From contig OZ251535.1 in NCBI GenBank assembly GCA_965243165.1, positions 1,178,001-1,242,000 on the forward strand: a stretch of DNA of 64,000 bases, written 5' to 3'. The DNA comes from CATQHD01 sp965243165. Lineage in GTDB: Bacteria > Actinomycetota > Acidimicrobiia > Spongiisociales > Spongiisociaceae. Positions 15,833 through 24,364 of this stretch are shown in pieces; position 1 is the stretch's first letter; each line of letters starts with the position of its first letter. The notes beneath the pieces were generated by a model. It ran no database searches, was not told where the DNA came from, and saw nothing but the letters and a program-made list of their open reading frames with translations. The position numbers and the translations under genes are program-made.

Positions 15833-16024
15833 TCAGAAAGAGCCGGGCGGGCGGGTTTTGGATTGCTGCGCCAGGTAGAACCAACCGAAGCCGTGGACCG
15901 CGACCCCGGCCGCCAGCACCAGGGCGGCCGTCCAGTAGCCGAGGACGGCGGCGAAGGCGGCGGCGAGCGCCGCCAAGGTCACCAGAGCCGACCTGACGCC
16001 GTTGAGGGGTCCGAACACGCCCAC
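15833..16024 (-). CDS. Small two-helix membrane protein
   Basis: 63 aa, unrecognised. Two hydrophobic segments (about 12-32 and 34-53), then a short polar tail ending PPGSF. ATG at 16024. It is the first gene of a probable two-gene transcript with the EamA transporter (10-base gap). It may be a real small membrane protein; there is no family evidence. Confidence 0.5.
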   Translation of the reverse strand: MGVFGPLNGVRSALVTLAALAAAFAAVLGYWTAALVLAAGVAVHGFGWFYLAQQSKTRPPGSF

Positions 16025-16805
16025 ATTCTAGATGAGCAGTTCCAAGGAATCGGGGGTTGCGCCCATCTCTGTTCGAGCCGCATACGCAGGCTCTTTCTCC
16101 GGCAAGCCCGGCCCGCAAAGGCCGAGGCGCCCGGTTGCCGCCCTCGTTCCCATCGAGGCGGGGCCTGCCGAACAATTTCGATTCAGCAGAGCTGAGCGGC
16201 TGGATGAGGCGTGCGGCGAGGGGCCGCCATGGACACCGCTTCCGAGCCTGACCTCCTTGGATCTGGTCTCTCCCGGGTGAGGCCGGAGGATCGAAGCGGT
16301 CGAGTCCGCCGAAATGTTCTTCGAACATACGTACCCCTATACGGAGGCCCTGAAATTTGGTATACCTATTGGGCTGATGCACAAACACCGCCGTGAGCTT
16401 CCGGAGAGGGCGGCGGTCAGAAACGGATTCCGTTCGGTCCGGCCCCGTCGGGCCGGGGGCGGCCTCGTGCGGCCCGGCGGATTTTCGTTCAAGGAGGCGG
16501 CGGCGGGGGATGGGCCCGGGTTTGCCGGCGGCGGGGGCCGATTTTCGCGGTCTTGGGGCGTTGGGTTGGAATTGAACTTCAGGCCATTGGTTGCACGAGG
16601 TTCTCGTCAGGCAGCCTTGGGCCGGATTTTGATCAGACGGCGTATGTGAACGGAGAAATCCGGGCTCGGCTCTGCCGAAAGTGGACGAGCGACGAGCTCT
16701 GCTGTGATATTCCCCGGGCGGACGCGCGGGTATGAATAATCAGGTTATCCTTCACCCCCTGATATCGTGAAACCGACCCGCGGTCGATCAGAGAGGAGCC
16801 GGGCT
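16025..16805. other. Intergenic stretch, repeat-rich, no gene seen
   Basis: 780 bases without a credible gene. It holds the inverted partner of the window-start repeat (16295-16404) and a degenerate GC palindrome (about 16495-16560, ending CGATTTTCGCGG). Codon statistics of the open frames here do not resemble the neighbouring genes. GAGGAG at 16793-16798 belongs to the next gene. Confidence 0.5.
16295..16404. repeat. Dispersed repeat, copy 2 (inverted partner at 1-110)
   Basis: Reverse complement of the window-start repeat. On the minus strand the open frame reads FVHQPNRYTKFQGLRIGV and runs on as RMFEEHFGGLDRFD. Copy 1 diverges in the same place. The two copies bracket about 16.2 kb. Confidence 0.7.
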
Positions 16806-17243
16806 GTGGACAACGAGCTCTGGAGATGGATCTGGACCGGGGTGGCCCTGGTGATGGGGATGGGCGAGATAGTCACCGCCGGGTTCTTCCTGCTCCCGTT
16901 CGCGGTGGGGGGCGCCTTGGCGGCGGCGGCCGCCTGGATCGGGCTGGGCGGCGGCGTCCAGTGGGTGATCTTCTTCGCCGGCACCGGGGCCGCGATGTGG
17001 GCGGTGCGGGTCTTCATGCGGAGACAGGACGATGAACAGAGCCTGCTGATCGGCCCGGCCCGCTATGTGGGGCTGCAGGCCGTCGTCCTGGAGACAGTGG
17101 ACATGTCCGCCAACACCGGGTTGATCAGGGTGGAGTCGGAGGAGTGGAGGGCCATCACCGACGGCCCCGCCATCCCGGAGGGCGCCTCGGTCGAAGTGGT
17201 CGAGCTGCGCGGCAACCGGCTGTTGGTGGCGCCGGCCGAATAG
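16806..17243 (+). CDS. NfeD-like membrane protein
   Basis: 145 aa. Two or three N-terminal membrane segments (about 5-75) are followed by a small beta-barrel OB-like domain (residues ~85-145; GLQAVVLETVDMSANTGLIRVESEEW). Short NfeD proteins pair with SPFH/stomatin proteins in membrane microdomains. Here the SPFH gene follows after 60 bases. GTG 16806 is set by GAGGAG at 16793-16798. Confidence 0.85.
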   Translation: MDNELWRWIWTGVALVMGMGEIVTAGFFLLPFAVGGALAAAAAWIGLGGGVQWVIFFAGTGAAMWAVRVFMRRQDDEQSLLIGPARYVGLQAVVLETVDMSANTGLIRVESEEWRAITDGPAIPEGASVEVVELRGNRLLVAPAE

Positions 17244-17303
17244 GGCGCGGCGGGCGGACGAAGCGAACTGGTGAACTGGTACGAATAGAGAGGAACGAAG
17301 AAG

Positions 17304-18245
17304 ATGAATATTGCCGTTGTGGCGTTGATGGCCGTTGTGGCCCTGGCGCTGTTGCTGATCGCCGCGAGCGGGTTCCGGATCGTGCGGCCCTACCAGCAGG
17401 GCCTGATCGAGGTGCTCGGCAAGTACAACCGGACGGTGTCGCCCGGCCTGCGGTTCGTGGTGCCCTTCGTACAGAGGATGCTGAAGGTGGACATGCGTGA
17501 GCAGGTGGTGGACGTCCCCCCGCAGGAGGTCATCACCAAGGACAACGTGGTGGTCACCGTCGACGCCGTGATCTACTACGAGGCGACCGACCCGAAGAAC
17601 CTCATGTATGCGGTGGGCAACTTCATTCTCGCCATCACCAAGCTGGCCCAGACCAACCTGAGGAACGTGGTGGGCGACCTCCAGCTCGACGAGGCGTTGG
17701 TGTCGCGCGAGATCATCAACAGCAAGCTGCGGCAGATCCTCGACGACGCCACCGACAAATGGGGGACCAGGGTGGTGCGGGTGGAGATCCAGCGGATCGA
17801 GCCACCGCCGGACGTCACCGAAGCCATGCACCGCCAGATGAAAGCCGAGCGGGGCCGCCGGGCGGTGGTGACCGAGGCCGAGGGGGAGAAGCGCTCCGCC
17901 ATCCTGCAGGCCGAGGGCGTCAAGCAGTCAGCCATCCTGCGGGCCGAGGGCGAGGCGGAAGCCATCAAGCGGGTGGCCGACGCCGACAAGTACCAGAAGC
18001 TGACCGTGGCCGAGGGCGAGGGCCAGGCCATCGAGCGGGTGTTTGCCGCCATCCACAACGGCGACCCCACCGACGACCTGATCGCCATCCGCTACTTGGA
18101 GGCCCTGCAGGGCGTCGCCAACGGCCAAGCCACCAAGATATTCCTGCCCCTCGACACCTCGGGGCTGCTGGGGGCGGTGGCCGCCATCGGCGAGATGTTC
18201 CGCGAAGGCGCCCCCTCCGCCCGTCAGAGCGGCAGCGGCGGCTGA
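17304..18245 (+). CDS. SPFH/band 7 (stomatin-like) protein
   Basis: 313 aa. One N-terminal membrane anchor (about 2-22), the SPFH domain (about 25-190; FRIVRPYQQGLIEVLGKYNR, MREQVVDVPPQEVITKDNV) and an Ala/Glu-rich coiled coil (about 190-260) used for oligomerisation. It resembles QmcA and archaeal stomatin. Such proteins scaffold membrane domains and proteases. The upstream NfeD partner makes the usual pair. A strong hairpin follows the stop. Confidence 0.9.
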   Translation: MNIAVVALMAVVALALLLIAASGFRIVRPYQQGLIEVLGKYNRTVSPGLRFVVPFVQRMLKVDMREQVVDVPPQEVITKDNVVVTVDAVIYYEATDPKNLMYAVGNFILAITKLAQTNLRNVVGDLQLDEALVSREIINSKLRQILDDATDKWGTRVVRVEIQRIEPPPDVTEAMHRQMKAERGRRAVVTEAEGEKRSAILQAEGVKQSAILRAEGEAEAIKRVADADKYQKLTVAEGEGQAIERVFAAIHNGDPTDDLIAIRYLEALQGVANGQATKIFLPLDTSGLLGAVAAIGEMFREGAPSARQSGSGG

Positions 18246-18276
18246 ACGGCGCCGATCCCAACCGAAAAGACGCACG

Positions 18277-18308
18277 CGAAGCCCCGGTCGGAGCCGCCCG
18301 GGGCTTCG
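18277..18308 (+). terminator. Hairpin after SPFH gene
   Basis: An 11-bp perfect stem, CGAAGCCCCGG (18277-18287) with CCGGGGCTTCG (18298-18308), and a ten-base loop. No T-run follows, which is common for high-GC terminators. It lies 31 bases after the stop. Confidence 0.65.
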
Positions 18309-18512
18309 GCTTGTCCGCAGCCCGCCCCTCCGTCCGAGTTCGGCTGCGAAGTCATGTCTCACCCCGCAGGATACGTGGGCTATATCGGCTCTTCGGCACC
18401 CTAATCAAAGGCGGCAACCCTAGAAGTCAAGTCCACTATCTAGTCTTTACTTAACCCGCCGACGGCGGCCGCGGGCGGTGGCCCGCCCCGCAAGGATATG
18501 AATAATCGGGGT

Positions 18513-19853
18513 TTAAAACGCGAGGGGACGATTTCGTCGAATACGTTTTTCTAGATATTCCATCGGCCTGTCACCCTTGATGGAGTTGCAGTGCCCGCAC
18601 AGCAGTTGCAGATTGTCGGGGTGATCGGTACCTCCCTTCGATGATGCAATTTTGTGGTCGATTTGCAGATGGTGTCTAGTAAAGTGCTCTCCACAACCAG
18701 CACAGTCTCCTCCTTGGACACCGTAGAGCAGTTGTTTTACTTCGGCTTTCCATTTACCTGTCAACGGCTTGATATCCCCAAGATCAGTTCTTCTAAAGGG
18801 AGTTTCATAGTATGCAATAGTAGGAATTGTGCCCTGCTCCAACCTGCCTTGGGCTGTTTGTCTGTCCAGACGCATCTTTACTAACTCATAGGCTTTAGGG
18901 GATACGTCTATTCCGATCCAATGGCGATCGTTTAAATGAGCGGCAACACAGGTAGTAGCACACCCACAGAAGGGGTCCAATATCAGATCTCCAGGGTTGC
19001 TGGATGCTTGTATGATCCTTTCCAAGAGTTTGAGCGGCTTTTGGGTAGGATAGCCGACCCTCTCTTTGTTTTTAGGCCCGCCCAAAATTTTGATATCATT
19101 CCACCAATCTCTCATCGGAGGATTTCCTCCCTTGAACTCGGTGGGTTGCAAATCCTCAGGTATGTCGCCTTTATCGACTGCCCTTTGATATTTTTCCCAA
19201 TCGAAAACAGTTACCATTTTCTTTTTAAGATTGACATTATACCCTCGGTTGCTAGCCGATTTAAAGGTTCTAATTGAGTCAGGGTCAGGATCTGTCAGCA
19301 GAACATTGAATTTAGCTTCTGCGCGTCTAGAATAGAAAAAAATGGTATCGTGCATTTGTTGGAATTTATTGGCTTTAGAGGGCATACGTTTGTAAGCCCA
19401 AATGATTTCATTGCGAAAGTTTTGATAACCAAATATGGCGTCCATCAAACCTCGCAACAGATAGTTGGCGGTTGGATCACAATGCAGATAAACACTTCCG
19501 GTAGGTTTCAAAATTCTTTTGATTTCTATGAGTCTGACTGCCATAAAAATAAGATACCATTTTGCGGAACGTGATCCTATGTTCTCTATCGCATCTATAT
19601 ATCGATAAAGATCAGGATGAGAGTCGGCTAGTTCCAGATGTTGGTGTGTCTTGACAGTGTCTTCGTACCAGATATCGCTGAAAGAGGCTCCTTCAGCTTT
19701 GCTTCCGACCGGGGCGTGAAACTTTTTCCCTTTGTTGAAGGGCGGATCAAGGTAGACTAGGTCCACGGTTTTACTGTTCATACCCCGCAGCACATCGAGG
19801 TTGTCATGACAGAAGATGGCTGGTATGGGGAACTGGGCTCGGATTTCGGTCAT
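18513..19853 (-). CDS. DNA methyltransferase with C-terminal HNH domain
   Basis: 446 aa. DPPF at residues 36-39 (catalytic motif IV) comes before the SAM-binding DPFCGCATT (about 285), the beta-class order of N6-adenine/N4-cytosine methyltransferases. The C-terminal 70 residues are an HNH module: CAGC, HHLQIDH, a conserved Asn (DNLQLLC) and CGHC. Methylation and cutting domains are thus on one chain. Base composition is visibly poorer in GC than the neighbours, suggesting recent transfer. Two damage-type promoter motifs lie upstream. A related fusion is at 59252-60865. It could be a self-contained restriction-modification protein, or the HNH may only bind DNA. Confidence 0.85.
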   Translation of the reverse strand: MTEIRAQFPIPAIFCHDNLDVLRGMNSKTVDLVYLDPPFNKGKKFHAPVGSKAEGASFSDIWYEDTVKTHQHLELADSHPDLYRYIDAIENIGSRSAKWYLIFMAVRLIEIKRILKPTGSVYLHCDPTANYLLRGLMDAIFGYQNFRNEIIWAYKRMPSKANKFQQMHDTIFFYSRRAEAKFNVLLTDPDPDSIRTFKSASNRGYNVNLKKKMVTVFDWEKYQRAVDKGDIPEDLQPTEFKGGNPPMRDWWNDIKILGGPKNKERVGYPTQKPLKLLERIIQASSNPGDLILDPFCGCATTCVAAHLNDRHWIGIDVSPKAYELVKMRLDRQTAQGRLEQGTIPTIAYYETPFRRTDLGDIKPLTGKWKAEVKQLLYGVQGGDCAGCGEHFTRHHLQIDHKIASSKGGTDHPDNLQLLCGHCNSIKGDRPMEYLEKRIRRNRPLAF

Positions 19854-19937
19854 TGTTGGGGCACCTCTCGGTCTTTCCGGCTCTGGCGGTCAACCTTCTC
19901 GGTGGGCCGCCGGTCGGGCGTTGCGGTCGTATCATCC

Positions 19938-19959
19938 ATGGTATGGGGTGGGTGTGACA
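19938..19959 (-). promoter_or_regulatory. PafBC/RecA-NDp-like promoter of methyltransferase
   Basis: Minus strand: TTGTCACAC, eight bases, TACCAT (19943 down to 19938). This fits TTGTCR-N3-N8-TAnnnT with exact spacing. It lies about 85 bases before the start codon. Confidence 0.6.
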
Positions 19960-19990
19960 ACTTTGTCCTCTGTGTGCATTCTGCCTTGTC

Positions 19991-20012
19991 AGGATAGGCC
20001 GGCGGGGTGACA
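19991..20012 (-). promoter_or_regulatory. Second PafBC/RecA-NDp-like motif upstream of methyltransferase
   Basis: Minus strand: TGTCACCC, eight bases, TATCCT (19996 down to 19991). Same spacing as the other sites; tandem with the site at 19938-19959. Confidence 0.5.
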
Positions 20013-20204
20013 GGGTACGGTAATCATCATGTCGAGGGCTGATCGAAGAAGGTGCGTTGCTGAGGCGGTCTACCTCCAGATGCCGCAGGAGCCGGGGAAG
20101 GCCGGTGGGCATCCGGGCCGCGGCGCCGCGGTGCGCCCGGAAGCCGGGGGCGTGGTAGCCTTGCGCCTGCTTTCGATGCTCAACGCTCCGGCCCCGCTTC
20201 CCTG

Positions 20205-21215
20205 ATGCCCCCGGCCGCCCCCCGCAGCCTTCTGCGCGTGCCCAGCACCGGGCTGATGCTCGACCTTCTGGGTGAGCGCGACCGCCACCTGCGGGCGGTG
20301 GAGGCCGCCTACCCCGAAGCGGTGATCGTGGCCCGCGGCAACGAGATCATGTTCGGCGGCGAGGAGGAGGCGGCCGGACGCGCCCGCAAGGCGGTCGAGG
20401 AGCTGATGATGCTGATCCAGCAGGGCCTCGGCCTCGATGCAGAAGGGGTGCGGCGGGTGATCGACATGGTGAACGAGGCGGTGGATTCGCCCAGCGGGGT
20501 GCTGGGGGAGGCGGTCGAGGTGGGCCGGGGCAAGGTGATCCGGCCCAAGACGGTGGGCCAGCTGCGCTATGTGGAAGCCATCCGCAACTATACCCTGGTG
20601 TTCGGGATCGGACCGGCCGGCACCGGCAAGACCTATCTGGCGATGGCGGCGGCGGCCGAGGCCCTCACCTCCGGGATGGTGCGGCGCATCGTTCTGACCC
20701 GCCCGGCGGTGGAGGCGGGGGAGCGGCTCGGGTTCCTGCCGGGCGACCTGGAGGCCAAGTTCAACCCCTATCTGCGCCCCCTCAACGACGCCCTCTACGA
20801 GATGCTGGGGCCTGAGGAGGTGGCCGCCTACATGGAGAAGGGCGCCATCGAGATCGCCCCCCTCGCCTACATGCGGGGGCGCACCCTGAACGACGCCATC
20901 GTGGTGCTCGACGAGGCGCAGAACACGTCCCGGGCGCAGATGAAGATGTTCCTCACCCGGCTGGGGTTCAACTCCAAGATGGTGATCACCGGCGACGCCA
21001 CCCAGGTCGATCTGCCCGCCGACCGCCCTTCGGGCCTCCGCCATGCCGAGCGGATACTGCGGGGGGTTCGGGACGTGGCGGTGGTGCATCTCACCGCCGC
21101 CGACGTGGTGCGGCATCGGATCGTGGCCGCCATCGTCGAGGCCTACGAAGCGGCCGAAGGCAAGAAGAAACGCCGGGCGGGAGGCGGCGAGCGGGGCGGG
21201 AGGACCGGTCGGTGA
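20205..21215 (+). CDS. phoH: PhoH-family ATPase (YbeZ-like)
   Basis: 336 aa. An N-terminal KH-like region (about 1-100) precedes the P-loop ATPase domain. Walker A is GPAGTGKT (about 137-144) and Walker B VVLDEAQNTS. The TRPAVEAGERLGFLPGD stretch is the family hallmark. PhoH/YbeZ acts with YbeY in RNA handling; ybeY lies two genes downstream. The PgpH gene starts by GTGA overlap with its stop. Confidence 0.93.
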   Translation: MPPAAPRSLLRVPSTGLMLDLLGERDRHLRAVEAAYPEAVIVARGNEIMFGGEEEAAGRARKAVEELMMLIQQGLGLDAEGVRRVIDMVNEAVDSPSGVLGEAVEVGRGKVIRPKTVGQLRYVEAIRNYTLVFGIGPAGTGKTYLAMAAAAEALTSGMVRRIVLTRPAVEAGERLGFLPGDLEAKFNPYLRPLNDALYEMLGPEEVAAYMEKGAIEIAPLAYMRGRTLNDAIVVLDEAQNTSRAQMKMFLTRLGFNSKMVITGDATQVDLPADRPSGLRHAERILRGVRDVAVVHLTAADVVRHRIVAAIVEAYEAAEGKKKRRAGGGERGGRTGR

Positions 21216-23830
21216 CTTCTCGCTTCAGAACCCTGCTGACGCTGGCCATACTCGGGGCCGCCGTGGCCGCCTCCTTGAGCGGTCTGGCGATCGGCCGGCA
21301 GTTCACCACCGTGCAGGTCGAGGTGGGCGAGCCCTCTCCCGAGACCTTCACGGTCGGGGCCCCCTTCGCCATAGAGGATGCGGCGGGGACCGAACGGGCC
21401 CGGCAGGCGGCGGCGGAGGCGGCGCCGCCCGTGTACGGGCGGGACGAGGGCATCGAGACCCTGGTCATCCAGAACATCCGCACCTTCTTCGAGTCGGTCA
21501 GGGAGGCCACCGCCGTTCCGGACGCCGAACCCCTCCCCAGGATCACCACTACTACGGCCGCGCCGGCCGCCGCCGCCCCCGAGACCGCCGCGACCGCGCC
21601 GACCGTTGCCCCCGGGGGGTCTGCCGGCCCCGGGACCGACCCGGCGGAGGCGCCCGAGCAGGAGCTCGGACCGGGCGCCGCCCCCTCGGCCCCCCCGGCG
21701 CCGGTCCGCTCCTCCCGCATCTCCGGCCAAGTGTTCATGGACATCGAGGGCGACGGCGTGTTCTCGGGGGCCGACCGCGGACTGGAGGAGATCCGCATGG
21801 TCGCCTACGACTCCGCCGGAACCCAGTTCGCGGCGCGCACCTTCGCCGACGGGCGTTACGAGTTCACGGGCCTGGCCGCCGGGCCGGCCGTCGTCCTGGT
21901 CGACACCGCCACGGTCCCTGACCGCCTCACCGCCTCCGAGCAGAGCCTGATGCGGCAGGTGGAGCTGTTCGAAGACCGCGAGTCGCGGTTGGAGGCTATT
22001 CCGATGACGCCCGTGGTGGCGGCGCGTGAAAACCAGCTGGCGATCCTGCGGGCGGGCGGCTACTCGCTTTCCGACGGCGCCGTCCTCCTGCTGGTGCAGA
22101 TCGCCACCCAGGACGTGCACCGGGAGATATGGGGGGGAGATTCCTGGCTGGCCGAGATCGAGCGCGAGGTGGTGCTGCTGGTGACCGAGGCCCTCGACGA
22201 GAACGGGGGCATCCTCAGCGAGGAGCTGCTCGACGTCAAGCGCACCTACCGGTCGAGGCCCCGGTTCGTCCAGTTGCCGGGGGCGGATCCGGCCGTATGG
22301 CAGCCGGTGTCCACAGTGGTGACCGAGGTGGCCACCGAGTTCCTGGTGGCCAACAAGTCCGTCGATCAGGTGGCCACCCAGACCGTGCGGGATGAGGCGG
22401 CGGCGGCGGTAACCCCCCTCACCATCGAGTACGGAGTGGGAGACGTCATCGTCGAGCAGGACCAAGAGGTGACCGACGAGATACAGAGGGCCCTGTCGGC
22501 GGCGGGGGTGCTGGGGCTGGCCGCCCCCCGTTACCTGGCGCTGGCCGGGGCGGTGCTGCTCCTGGTGGGGATGCTGGGCCTGTATCTGTACCGCTTCCAG
22601 CCCGCGGTGTGGTCGTCGGTGCGGCGTATGGCGCTGTTCGGCCTGTTGATCGCCCTGTCGGCCTTCGCGGCCCGGGGGGCGGCGGTGTTCGTGGACTTCA
22701 ACGCCGGGGTCGGATACCTGGTTCCGGCGGCGGCCTTCGGCCTGATGACCGCCATCCTCTTCGACGCCCGCATGTCGGTGCTGATGGCGGTGGCGATGGG
22801 TTCGATGACGGCCCTCGCCGCCGCCGACCCCGGTTACACGCTGTTCGCCGTTCTCTCCACCCTGGCGCCGGTTCCGTTCGTGTCGGCCATCTCCGCCCGC
22901 CGGGACCTGCGCCGCGCCGCCGTCTACATCATCGTCCTGTCGGGGGCGCTGGCGGCGGTGTCCGCCTGGTTCTTCCACGAAGATCTGCCCGTCTACCAGG
23001 CCGCCGCCTTCGCCATGGGCAACGGTCTGCTGTCCTGGCTGGTCGGCAGCTCCCTGCTCTCCGTCCTGGAGATCATGTTCGACATAACCACCTCTCTGCG
23101 GCTGCTCGACCTGACCGACCGCAACCACCCCGCCCTCCGGCTGCTGGAGCAGAAGGCGATCGGTTCCTTCAACCACTCCCTGATGGTGGGGACCCTGGCC
23201 GACCGGGCGGCGAGGGCGGTGGACGCCAACCCGCTGCTGGCCCGGGCGGCCGCCTACTACCACGACCTGGGCAAGACCGAGAATCCGCAGTTCTTCATCG
23301 AAAACCAGTTCGGCATCCAGAATCCGCACGACCGCATCCCGCCCGAGCGCTCCGCCGAGATAATCCGCCGCCACGTAACGGACGGCCTCAGCCTGGCGCG
23401 CCGGTTTCGGATACCGGGGGAGGTGGCGGAGACGATGCTCACCCACCATGGGGACGGGGTGATGCACTTCTTCTACAACAAGGCCCAGAAGCTCTACGGC
23501 CCCGACGAAGTGGACATCGAGGACTACCGGCACAAGGGCCGCAAGCCGGTGCGCAAGGAGATGGCCATCGTGATGATGGCCGATTCGGTCGAGGGGGCCT
23601 GCCGGGCGGTGTTCCAGAACGAGGCGCCCACCCCCGAGCGCATCGAGCAGCTGGTGGAGCGGGTGGTGGGCGAAAAGGCCGCCGACGGACAGTTTTCCCT
23701 TTCGGAGCTGACCATGGGCGACCTCACCAAGGCCAAGGAGGCCATGGTCGACGCCTTGATCGGGCACTACCACCACCGCATCCCGTACCCGGATTTCCCG
23801 GCCGCCGGTGAAGGCGCCCCTTCGGGCTGA
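21212..23830 (+). CDS. 7TM-HD cyclic-di-AMP phosphodiesterase (PgpH-like) with inserted SdrD_B-like domain
   Basis: 872 aa. An N-terminal membrane anchor, a large extracytoplasmic part, about seven membrane segments (roughly 440-620) and a C-terminal HD domain with NHSLMVG, YYHDLGK, THHGDG and a late Asp (ADSVEGACR). This is the PgpH architecture, which hydrolyses cyclic di-AMP. Unusually, a Pro/Ala-rich linker (about 110-165) and a stretch ISGQVFMDIEGDGVFSGADR to about residue 250 interrupt the extracytoplasmic part. That stretch looks like an SdrD_B/Cna-B-type beta domain with a Ca-binding-like acidic loop. It sits between phoH and ybeY, as in other actinobacteria. Confidence 0.88.
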   Translation: MTSRFRTLLTLAILGAAVAASLSGLAIGRQFTTVQVEVGEPSPETFTVGAPFAIEDAAGTERARQAAAEAAPPVYGRDEGIETLVIQNIRTFFESVREATAVPDAEPLPRITTTTAAPAAAAPETAATAPTVAPGGSAGPGTDPAEAPEQELGPGAAPSAPPAPVRSSRISGQVFMDIEGDGVFSGADRGLEEIRMVAYDSAGTQFAARTFADGRYEFTGLAAGPAVVLVDTATVPDRLTASEQSLMRQVELFEDRESRLEAIPMTPVVAARENQLAILRAGGYSLSDGAVLLLVQIATQDVHREIWGGDSWLAEIEREVVLLVTEALDENGGILSEELLDVKRTYRSRPRFVQLPGADPAVWQPVSTVVTEVATEFLVANKSVDQVATQTVRDEAAAAVTPLTIEYGVGDVIVEQDQEVTDEIQRALSAAGVLGLAAPRYLALAGAVLLLVGMLGLYLYRFQPAVWSSVRRMALFGLLIALSAFAARGAAVFVDFNAGVGYLVPAAAFGLMTAILFDARMSVLMAVAMGSMTALAAADPGYTLFAVLSTLAPVPFVSAISARRDLRRAAVYIIVLSGALAAVSAWFFHEDLPVYQAAAFAMGNGLLSWLVGSSLLSVLEIMFDITTSLRLLDLTDRNHPALRLLEQKAIGSFNHSLMVGTLADRAARAVDANPLLARAAAYYHDLGKTENPQFFIENQFGIQNPHDRIPPERSAEIIRRHVTDGLSLARRFRIPGEVAETMLTHHGDGVMHFFYNKAQKLYGPDEVDIEDYRHKGRKPVRKEMAIVMMADSVEGACRAVFQNEAPTPERIEQLVERVVGEKAADGQFSLSELTMGDLTKAKEAMVDALIGHYHHRIPYPDFPAAGEGAPSG

Positions 23831-23899
23831 CGGGCGGAGGCGGACCTTCGCGGACGGTCGAGGCCGGTTGGGCGGGGGTTCGGGTAGCCTGGAGGCGGC

Positions 23900-24364
23900 G
23901 TGGACATATACTTGGCTGACGAGCAGGACGTTCCCTTATCCATCGGGCCGCTTCGGCGGCTGGCCCGCCTCGTGCTGGAGGCCGAAGGTCTCCCGCCGGA
24001 GACCGAGGTAGGCGTTACCTTCGTGTCCGACGAGGTCATGGCCGAGTACAACCGGCGTTTTCTCGGCCGGGAGGGGCCCACCGATGTGCTCGCCCTGCCT
24101 CTCGACCCGCCCGGCGCCCGCCGCCCGGCCCCCTCGTCCGGCGCAGGCCCCCCCTACGGGCTGGGGGACGTGTTCGTGGCCCCCGGTTACGTCCGCCGCC
24201 GGGCCGGGGAGCTCGGCGTCCGCCCCGAGGACGAGATGTTCCTGATGGTCGCCCACGGCCTGCTGCACCTGATCGGCTACGTCCACGACACCGAGGCCGA
24301 GGCGGAGTCGATGGAAGCCAGGGAGCGGGAGCTGCTCGCCCGGGCGGGGGCGGCGCCCCGATGA
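23900..24364 (+). CDS. ybeY: Endoribonuclease YbeY
   Basis: 154 aa. YbeY is a zinc-dependent endoribonuclease in rRNA maturation and ribosome quality control. The zinc motif HGLLHLIGYVH gives H119, H123 and H129. The PTDVLALP segment is the family's usual PTDVLSFP. GTG 23900 lies nine bases after TAGCCT, so the transcript may be near-leaderless. It overlaps the next gene by ATGA. Confidence 0.93.
   Translation: MDIYLADEQDVPLSIGPLRRLARLVLEAEGLPPETEVGVTFVSDEVMAEYNRRFLGREGPTDVLALPLDPPGARRPAPSSGAGPPYGLGDVFVAPGYVRRRAGELGVRPEDEMFLMVAHGLLHLIGYVHDTEAEAESMEARERELLARAGAAPR

Larger units (their letters stand above)
19854..20204. other. Intergenic region between methyltransferase and phoH
   Basis: Two leftward damage-type promoters (19938-19959 and 19991-20012) serve the methyltransferase. 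A long GC hairpin (about 20114-20141, CCGGGC to GCCCGG around a CCGCGG pair) and a GGTAGCCT box near 20153-20160 belong to the rightward phoH leader. No further gene is seen. Confidence 0.5.

Noticed and set aside
21143..23776. 877-codon minus-strand frame opposite the PgpH-like gene
   Set aside because: Composition (His, Gly, Gln, Val) is typical of the antisense of a GC-rich membrane protein gene; no motifs.
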